12,233 nucleotides of DNA from Candidatus Poribacteria bacterium. GTDB lineage: Bacteria > Poribacteria > WGA-4E > WGA-3G. The translations under genes and the position numbers were made by a program. The stretch covers positions 1 to 12,233 of the forward strand of contig JAPPMR010000355.1 of NCBI GenBank assembly GCA_028818995.1, written 5' to 3'. This document shows, piece after piece, positions 8,211 to 12,233 of the stretch (the first letter of the stretch is position 1; each line of letters starts with the position of its first letter). The notes beneath the pieces were generated by a model. It was not told the origin of the DNA. It searched no databases and worked only from the letters and a program-made list of their open reading frames with translations.

Positions 8211-8217
8211 ATATCAA
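8189..8217 (-). promoter_or_regulatory. Promoter of the nuclease-STAND/HEPN operon
   Basis: On the minus strand TTGATA (8217-8212) is followed after exactly 17 bp by TAAAAT (8194-8189). The -10 is extended by TGT directly before it. This is close to the sigma-70 consensus. Transcription would start near 8182, leaving a leader of about 88 nt before the ATG at 8094. Confidence 0.65.
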
Positions 8218-8631
8218 CATATTTTCAACACTACAACTGAGTCATTCAATTCTTATAAGGCATTTTGTGCAAGGATTTTTGTGCTTGACCAATTCCAAGA
8301 GATATTCAATTTTTCAATAATTCCTCCCTTTACCAAAAATCTGCGTCAATCTCCAACTTTTCCTGCAAACTTATTGGAAATATATTGGATATCTATTGTT
8401 CCAAACACCGCAAAAACTTCTAATCACACGCCAAAATGAGGCATAATATCAATATGAAAAACAAAACCAATCCCCGAAACACAAAATACACAGACCGCAA
8501 AACATGCAGAATACAAGGAAAACCGTGAATCTTCAATAAAGATGAAAAATGAAAAAATTAAAATTTTTAAAAAACGAGAAAAACACCTATAAACCTATAC
8601 TGAGACTGGATTTATAGCGAATTTAAGAAAT

Positions 8632-8671
8632 ATACCACGGTATGAAAAATCATACCGTACGGTATGATTTT
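8632..8671. promoter_or_regulatory. 26-bp perfect palindrome with a second, related site: operator-like pair
   Basis: Positions 8646-8671 are a perfect palindrome of two 13-bp halves (AAAATCATACCGT and its complement), centred between 8658 and 8659. Just to the left, ATACC-AC-GGTAT (8632-8643) repeats the core ATACC/GGTAT and is centred 21 bp away, two helical turns. ACGGTATGA thus occurs as a direct repeat at 8637 and 8659. Two like-faced palindromes suggest cooperative binding of a dimeric regulator, for example of the TetR type, whose operators often look like this. No such regulator gene is in the window. The site lies about 170 bp before the DUF547 ATG, far for a simple repressor site. 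It could instead be a DNA cruciform or repeat component. Confidence 0.5.
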
Positions 8672-8673
8672 GA

Positions 8674-8699
8674 GTAGAGGTGATTTACAAATCACGACC
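8674..8699 (+). repeat. Diverged copy of the TAGGAGCGAT-type hairpin repeat
   Basis: The 26 bases match the repeats at 10722-10747 in 19 positions. The stem GTGAT/ATCAC (8680-8684/8691-8695) corresponds to GCGAT/ATCGC in the other copies. The change T8681 to C is balanced by A8694 to G, so base pairing is kept. The conserved CGACC follows the stem in all copies. Confidence 0.65.
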
Positions 8700-8743
8700 C
8701 GTAGTGGCAATTTCCTGATCGCCATTTTTCACTAAAACGGGTC
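8696..8743 (+). repeat. Long imperfect stem-loop next to the hairpin repeat
   Basis: GACCCGT (8696-8702) pairs with ACGGGTC (8737-8743). The stem continues as AGTG (8703-8706) with CACT (8730-8733) across a three-base bulge. An alternative inner hairpin is TGGC (8705-8708) with GCCA (8721-8724). It starts on the last bases of the hairpin repeat, so the two form one composite element. No T-tract follows, so it is not a plain terminator. Role unknown. Confidence 0.5.
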
Positions 8744-8805
8744 AAATACCTAAGACTAAATAACTCTGGTTGCCTCCATTTTTACCTGCAAAAAATGTCA
8801 AGATA

Positions 8806-8830
8806 TGCTAAAATAGATATAAAATAAGGA
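8806..8830 (+). promoter_or_regulatory. Extended -10 promoter and ribosome binding site of the DUF547 gene
   Basis: TGC-TAAAAT at 8806-8814 is an extended -10 of the same form as in the defence promoter. No good -35 lies 16-18 bp upstream, which an extended -10 can tolerate. AAGGA at 8826-8830, 9 nt before the ATG, is the ribosome binding site. Confidence 0.45.
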
Positions 8831-8839
8831 CACAGCACA

Positions 8840-9634
8840 ATGAAAAACCGCATTCTGATTGGCTGCCTATTGCTTTTATCTATAGCCAGTGTAATCTTTC
8901 AATATCATTACCGTGTAGAAGCAGATTCACGTACGGAGCAGAACGCAACCGATACACCTTTTTCCCATGACCTATTTAATCAGGTATTGCAAGAACACGT
9001 TGACAAAGGAAAAGTTGACTACACAAAACTGAAAGCGAACCCAGAAAAACTGGAAGCATATTTGGATATGTTGGCAGTTGCAAACCCTGCAGAGATGCCT
9101 TACAACGCGCAGCTGGCATTTTGGATTAATACATACAATGCCCTTATCATAAAAGGCGTTATAGACCACTACCCAACAAAGAGTGTGCGAAAGGTGAAAC
9201 TGTTCGGAGGGTTTTTCTCTCGGTTGAAGTTTCAGGTGGCGGGAGAAAAATACTCACTCAATCAGATTGAACACGACATCATCCGCAAAGAATTTGTTGA
9301 CCCGCGAGTTCATTTTGCGCTCGTGTGTGCGTCAAAAAGTTGTCCACCTTTAGAAAACACTGTATATCTTCCTGAAACAATTGAAGATCAATTGGACGCT
9401 GTCACACTCAAGTTTGTTACCGATCCAGAAAAGGTCAGATTAGACAGAGCGAAGCACAGAATCTATCTCTCAAAGATTTTTAAATGGTATAAGAAAGATT
9501 TTACGGAAGGCTACGATGGCGTAGCAGATTTTCTCGCCGACTATCTACCTTCCGAAGACGCTGAATTTGTATTAGCAAAAGATGTTAAGTTTCACTATTT
9601 AGATTACGATTGGACACTGAACGATAAAAAATGA
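8840..9634 (+). CDS. Exported DUF547-domain protein
   Basis: The 264-residue protein has a hydrophobic N-terminus (residues 5-20), read as a signal peptide with possible cleavage at VEA-D (28/29), or else a membrane anchor. The rest is a full-length DUF547 domain with all its usual blocks: AFWINTYNAL (93-102), SLNQIEHDIIR (139-149), DPRVHFALVCASKSCPPL (154-171, with C163 and C168), LSKIFKWYKKDF (210-221) and YLDYDWTLN (253-261). The biochemical function of DUF547 is not established; the conserved Cys, His and Asp residues hint at an enzyme, but none is assigned here. LIGC at residues 6-9 resembles a lipobox but lies before the hydrophobic core, so a lipoprotein is unlikely. The oxidoreductase gene follows after 42 bp and is probably co-transcribed. 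Confidence 0.9.
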   Translation: MKNRILIGCLLLLSIASVIFQYHYRVEADSRTEQNATDTPFSHDLFNQVLQEHVDKGKVDYTKLKANPEKLEAYLDMLAVANPAEMPYNAQLAFWINTYNALIIKGVIDHYPTKSVRKVKLFGGFFSRLKFQVAGEKYSLNQIEHDIIRKEFVDPRVHFALVCASKSCPPLENTVYLPETIEDQLDAVTLKFVTDPEKVRLDRAKHRIYLSKIFKWYKKDFTEGYDGVADFLADYLPSEDAEFVLAKDVKFHYLDYDWTLNDKK

Positions 9635-9676
9635 AAGGGAATGTTGGTTATCTTCGGAAACCAACGTAGAAATAAT

Positions 9677-10714
9677 ATGATAAATACCGCTGTTATTGGT
9701 TATGGATATGCCGGACGTGCTTTTCACTCCTATCTTGTTGGTTTAGCAGATGGGTTAAATTTATATGCGATTGCAACGCGGAATGAAGAACGCCGCGAAG
9801 CTGCACGCGAGGCATACCCAAACACACAGACATATCAAACAATAGATGAAGTTATTGCTGATGAGAACGTTGATCTTGTTGTGTTAGCAACGCCGCACGA
9901 CACGCATGCCGAACTCGCTATTAAATCGATGGATGCTGGGAAACACCTCGTCACAGACAAAATCATGGCGATGAACACCGCTGAAGCAGATGCGATGATA
10001 GCTGCAAGCGAACGCAATAATGTCATGCTCAGCGTTTTTCATAACCGCCGCTGGGATTGGGACTATCTCACCGTCAAAAAAGTTATCGCTGACGGTCTGC
10101 TCGGAACACCCTATCTTTTCCAAGTAGCGATTATGCGTTACGGTGCACCCGGTGGTTGGCGAGGCGTTAAAAGTCAAAGTGGCGGCATTCTTTACGATTG
10201 GCCTGCACACTTTGTAGATCAGGCACTGCAGTTCGGAGAAGCACCCGTTGAATCTGTCTATTGCGATATTCACTACAACACAAAATGGGACACAGATATT
10301 GGGAACTACGCGAACCTCATCATTAAGTTTGAAAACGATATGCGGTATCAAATTGAGATTGGCAACCTGTCTAAAGCAGAGAAGCCACGTTGGTATGTTG
10401 TCGGTGATGAAGGCGGTTTAATCAAATACGGCTTGGATCCACAAGAGGGACCGATGCGTGATGGAGACATTGATGCAGCAGAACAGGACCCCGCGAACTA
10501 TGCAAAAGTCTGGACAGCCGCAGGTGGTGAAAATCGTGAACTTGTTATTGAGAGTGTACGTGGCACATGGAAATCTTACTATCAGAACATTGCAGATGTG
10601 CTAAACAAAGGCACTGAATTGGTCGTTAAACCAGAAGAAATGCGTAAGGTCATGCAGGTGTATGATGCCGCCATGCAATCTGCTGAAACAGGACAGACAG
10701 TAAAAATAGGATAA
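9677..10714 (+). CDS. Gfo/Idh/MocA family NAD(P)-dependent oxidoreductase
   Basis: The 345-residue cytoplasmic protein has the family's two domains. The Rossmann motif is GYGYAG (8-13). DLVVLATPHDTHAELAI and AGKHLVTDK carry the catalytic-type lysine K95; here it is D-K-I instead of the usual E-K-P. Residues GGILYDWPAHFVD contain D174 and H178, the family's substrate and catalytic positions. It probably oxidises or reduces a sugar, inositol or related polyol; the substrate is unknown. The reading frame is open back to ATG 9641. I prefer ATG 9677 because it puts the first beta-strand at the N-terminus and gives the usual length. AAAGGGA abuts ATG 9641 too closely to serve it, but ATG 9677 has no good ribosome binding site either, so the start is uncertain. 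No terminator separates it from the DUF547 gene. Confidence 0.88.
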   Translation: MINTAVIGYGYAGRAFHSYLVGLADGLNLYAIATRNEERREAAREAYPNTQTYQTIDEVIADENVDLVVLATPHDTHAELAIKSMDAGKHLVTDKIMAMNTAEADAMIAASERNNVMLSVFHNRRWDWDYLTVKKVIADGLLGTPYLFQVAIMRYGAPGGWRGVKSQSGGILYDWPAHFVDQALQFGEAPVESVYCDIHYNTKWDTDIGNYANLIIKFENDMRYQIEIGNLSKAEKPRWYVVGDEGGLIKYGLDPQEGPMRDGDIDAAEQDPANYAKVWTAAGGENRELVIESVRGTWKSYYQNIADVLNKGTELVVKPEEMRKVMQVYDAAMQSAETGQTVKIG

Positions 10715-10717
10715 GTA

Positions 10718-10780
10718 TTCTGTAGGAGCGATCTCCGAATCGCGACCTCTTCTGTAGGAGCGATCTCCGAATCGCGACCT
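10718..10780 (+). repeat. Two tandem perfect 31-bp copies of a REP-like hairpin repeat
   Basis: Copies at 10718-10748 and 10750-10780 are identical and separated by one base, giving a 32-bp period. Each contains GCGAT-N6-ATCGC (first copy 10728-10732/10739-10743) and a competing GGAG-N4-CTCC hairpin (10725-10728/10733-10736). They begin four bases after the oxidoreductase stop codon. From memory, this TAGGAGCGAT...ATCGCGACC element is scattered through Candidatus Poribacteria genomes. It may protect the 3' end of the transcript. It is not a standard terminator, since no T-tract follows. Confidence 0.85.
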
Positions 10781-10954
10781 TTACCCAAAAAATTTCGGTA
10801 GACACTCCACTACATATCCAAAAACTGTTCAAATTATAGACAGTGGTGTTCATTTTCTAACCAATTCTTATTGTAATTTCCGTGAATTAGAACTACTACA
10901 CCCGTTTTGTCTTGGCATCGTATTTGCTTAAACATTACTAAAACAACTTTTCAT

Positions 10955-10959
10955 AGGAG
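10955..10959 (+). promoter_or_regulatory. Ribosome binding site that fixes the toroid-protein start
   Basis: AGGAG lies 6 nt before ATG 10966. The next in-frame ATG, 10972, would be 12 nt away, so 10966 is preferred. No convincing promoter was seen upstream; TTGGCA (10912-10917) with TACTAA (10936-10941) at 18 bp is the best and is weak. Confidence 0.65.
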
Positions 10960-10965
10960 AAAAAG

Positions 10966-12102
10966 ATGAGAATGAAAAACATGATTGGGTTAATGTTGAT
11001 ATTGCTATTTGTCTGTGTTACCGTACATAGCGATTCACACCCACACGCAGTAGAAGATGCAGCGAAATATGAAAAATTAAACAAACAAGTCATCGCCAGT
11101 ATTGACAAGGGATTAGAGTGGCTAAAGACACAGCAAAGAGAAGATGGCCTCTTTGAGGGCAGTCCTGGAGAGGGGCATCCTGGAATAACCGCCCTTGCAA
11201 TCACGGCATTTTTGCGGCATCCACAGAAGAAATATTCAGATGAAAAACATCCCTTTATTCAGAAGGCAATTGATGCATTAATTGCTATGCAGCATGAGAA
11301 CGGTGCAATTTACGATGTGAACAAGCAACCCGCACTACCTAATTATACGACTTCTATCTCGGTGATGGCACTTTCCTCAACAGCAAATCCAAAGAAATAT
11401 GAAGATGTTATTAAAAAAGCACAAGGTTTTATAAAAAGTCTTCAAATTCAAGATGAAGAAAGCGTATATTACGGTGGTATCGGCTACGGTAGTCGAGAAT
11501 CCGTACACGATCTTTCTAACCTGAACCTTGCTATCCAAGCGTTGAAAGAGAGCGGTTCCGATGATGATGAAGTCTGGAACAAAGCGATAAAGTTTCTTGA
11601 ACGCACCCAGAACCGTAGTGAGAGCAACGACCAGAAGTGGGCAGGCAACGATGGTGGATTTATCTATTCACCTGACGGTGAAAGTAAAGCAGGCACAGAT
11701 GAAGCTGGCAGTCCGCGTTCCTATGCCAGTATGACGTATGCTGGATTGTTGAGTTTCATCTACGCAAACGTTGATAAAAATGACGAACGCGTGAAATCTG
11801 CTGTGCAGTGGATAGGAAAGCACTTCACAGTTGAAGAAAACTACGGGATGGGAGCACAAGGTCTCTATTACAACTATCACACGATGGCAAAAGCGTTGCG
11901 TCTATACGGAAAAGATACCATTATTGATGCGAAAGGTGTCTCCCACGATTGGTACCAAGAACTCGCTGAAAAATTGATTGAAGTTCAGAAACCTGATGGA
12001 TCCTGGATGAATGAGAACAGCCGCTGGATGGAAGCACTTCCTGTGTTGGCAACCAGTTATGCAGTTCTCTCACTTGATACTGCTTACCCAAACGAAAAAT
12101 AA
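10966..12102 (+). CDS. Exported prenyltransferase/squalene-cyclase-repeat (alpha/alpha toroid) protein
   Basis: The 378-residue protein has a signal peptide (about 1-22, ending VTVHS) and is probably periplasmic. The mature part shows repeated helix pairs ending in QW-like motifs: GLEWLKTQQREDGLFE (49-64), AIDALIAMQHENGAIY (101-116), KAQGFIKSLQ with GGIGYG (152-174), AIKFLERTQ with NDGGFIY (207-224), and ELAEKLIEVQKPDGSW (332-347). This is the fold of terpene cyclases, prenyltransferase beta subunits and thioester proteins. The DxDD or DCTAE acid motifs of squalene/oxidosqualene cyclases are absent, and it is much shorter than those enzymes (usually over 600 residues). A non-cyclase, perhaps binding or structural, role is therefore likelier. 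Similar exported proteins are common in Planctomycetes and related groups. It appears to be a single-gene unit with a terminator at 12121. Confidence 0.85.
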   Translation: MRMKNMIGLMLILLFVCVTVHSDSHPHAVEDAAKYEKLNKQVIASIDKGLEWLKTQQREDGLFEGSPGEGHPGITALAITAFLRHPQKKYSDEKHPFIQKAIDALIAMQHENGAIYDVNKQPALPNYTTSISVMALSSTANPKKYEDVIKKAQGFIKSLQIQDEESVYYGGIGYGSRESVHDLSNLNLAIQALKESGSDDDEVWNKAIKFLERTQNRSESNDQKWAGNDGGFIYSPDGESKAGTDEAGSPRSYASMTYAGLLSFIYANVDKNDERVKSAVQWIGKHFTVEENYGMGAQGLYYNYHTMAKALRLYGKDTIIDAKGVSHDWYQELAEKLIEVQKPDGSWMNENSRWMEALPVLATSYAVLSLDTAYPNEK

Positions 12103-12120
12103 GATACAACTTCACCTCAC

Positions 12121-12152
12121 AAGGCGGATTTCTATATCCGCCTTTTTCTTCC
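12121..12152 (+). terminator. Rho-independent terminator
   Basis: A 9-bp perfect stem AAGGCGGAT/ATCCGCCTT (12121-12129/12136-12144) with a 6-nt loop runs into the T-rich tract TTTTTCTT (12143-12150). It lies 18 bp after the stop codon of the toroid-protein gene. Confidence 0.9.
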
Positions 12153-12233
12153 TACCCGATTTCTATATCTTTTTATGTTTAACGTGAGTTTGATAATTAA
12201 AACTGGTAGATAGAGAACGCCTTTGTTATGATG

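Larger units (their letters stand above)
8095..8839. other. Intergenic region between divergent genes (745 bp)
   Basis: No convincing gene was found. In order it holds the defence-operon promoter (8181-8217), an unremarkable AT-rich stretch (8221-8400) and an A/C-skewed stretch around 8401-8530; in 8461-8520, 49 of 60 bases are A or C and only four are T. An A/T-rich tract follows (8543-8575), then the palindrome cluster (8632-8743), and finally the promoter and ribosome binding site of the DUF547 gene. A 30-codon frame at 8436-8528 has no ribosome binding site and is not called. Confidence 0.7.

Noticed and set aside
8374..8404. Inverted repeat TTGGAA-N19-TTCCAA
   Set aside because: Six-base arms with a long AT-rich gap are expected by chance.
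8436..8528. 30-codon open frame in the intergenic region
   Set aside because: No ribosome binding site; the composition is explained by the A/C-rich stretch; no recognised similarity.
8855..8866. Lipobox LIGC at residues 6-9 of the DUF547 protein
   Set aside because: The hydrophobic core follows the cysteine instead of preceding it.
9641..9676. Upstream ATG for the oxidoreductase (12 extra residues)
   Set aside because: AAAGGGA abuts the codon with almost no spacer, and the extra residues precede the normal first strand of the Rossmann fold. Not fully excluded.
9884..10351. 155-codon open frame on the minus strand inside the oxidoreductase gene
   Set aside because: It is antisense to a well-supported gene and shows no recognisable domain.
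10718..10780. Tandem repeats as a CRISPR array
   Set aside because: Only two copies, separated by one base, so there is no spacer, and no cas genes are seen.

Overview
The window looks like a chromosomal segment of an uncultured Gram-negative bacterium. Two TonB-dependent receptors show an outer membrane. The short hairpin repeat built on TAGGAGCGAT...ATCGCGACC is a type I associate with Candidatus Poribacteria (sponge-associated and marine). That assignment is inference from memory of the repeat and gene style, not a database result.

Layout, left to right. (1) Positions 1-3151, minus strand: the 5' end of one TonB-dependent receptor (running off the left edge) and a complete second one. Both begin with a signal peptide and a carboxypeptidase-regulatory-like domain; the complete gene has two copies of that domain. 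A chain of overlapping palindromes (356-455) lies between them. (2) Positions 3311-8094, minus strand: a two-gene operon, more AT-rich than its neighbours in the lines I sampled. The first gene encodes a 1311-residue protein with an N-terminal restriction-endonuclease-like domain, a STAND-type NTPase and a long helical-repeat C-terminus. The second, overlapping it by 7 bp, encodes a 284-residue protein with a HEPN-type R-N-x3-H motif. The architecture matches antiviral STAND (Avs-like) defence proteins, with a probable second RNase effector. This is the most interesting part of the window. (3) Positions 8095-8839: a 745-bp intergenic region between divergent genes. It holds a good promoter for the defence operon, a strongly A/C-skewed stretch, a 26-bp perfect palindrome with an adjacent related half-site pair, and a block of further stem-loops that includes a diverged copy of the genome repeat. 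(4) Positions 8840-10714, plus strand: an exported DUF547 protein followed 42 bp later by a Gfo/Idh/MocA oxidoreductase, probably one transcript. (5) Positions 10718-10780: two perfect 31-bp tandem copies of the hairpin repeat. (6) Positions 10966-12102, plus strand: an exported alpha/alpha-toroid (prenyltransferase/squalene-cyclase repeat) protein followed by a clear intrinsic terminator.

The receptors, DUF547 protein, oxidoreductase and toroid protein look like ordinary envelope and metabolic genes without a visible shared pathway. The nuclease-STAND/HEPN pair looks like a defence cargo inserted between them. Its two genes probably work together: the helical C-terminus senses a phage component, the STAND module oligomerises, and the nuclease and possibly the HEPN protein degrade nucleic acid. 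That model is inference by analogy with Avs proteins; the partner relation rests on the overlap of the genes.
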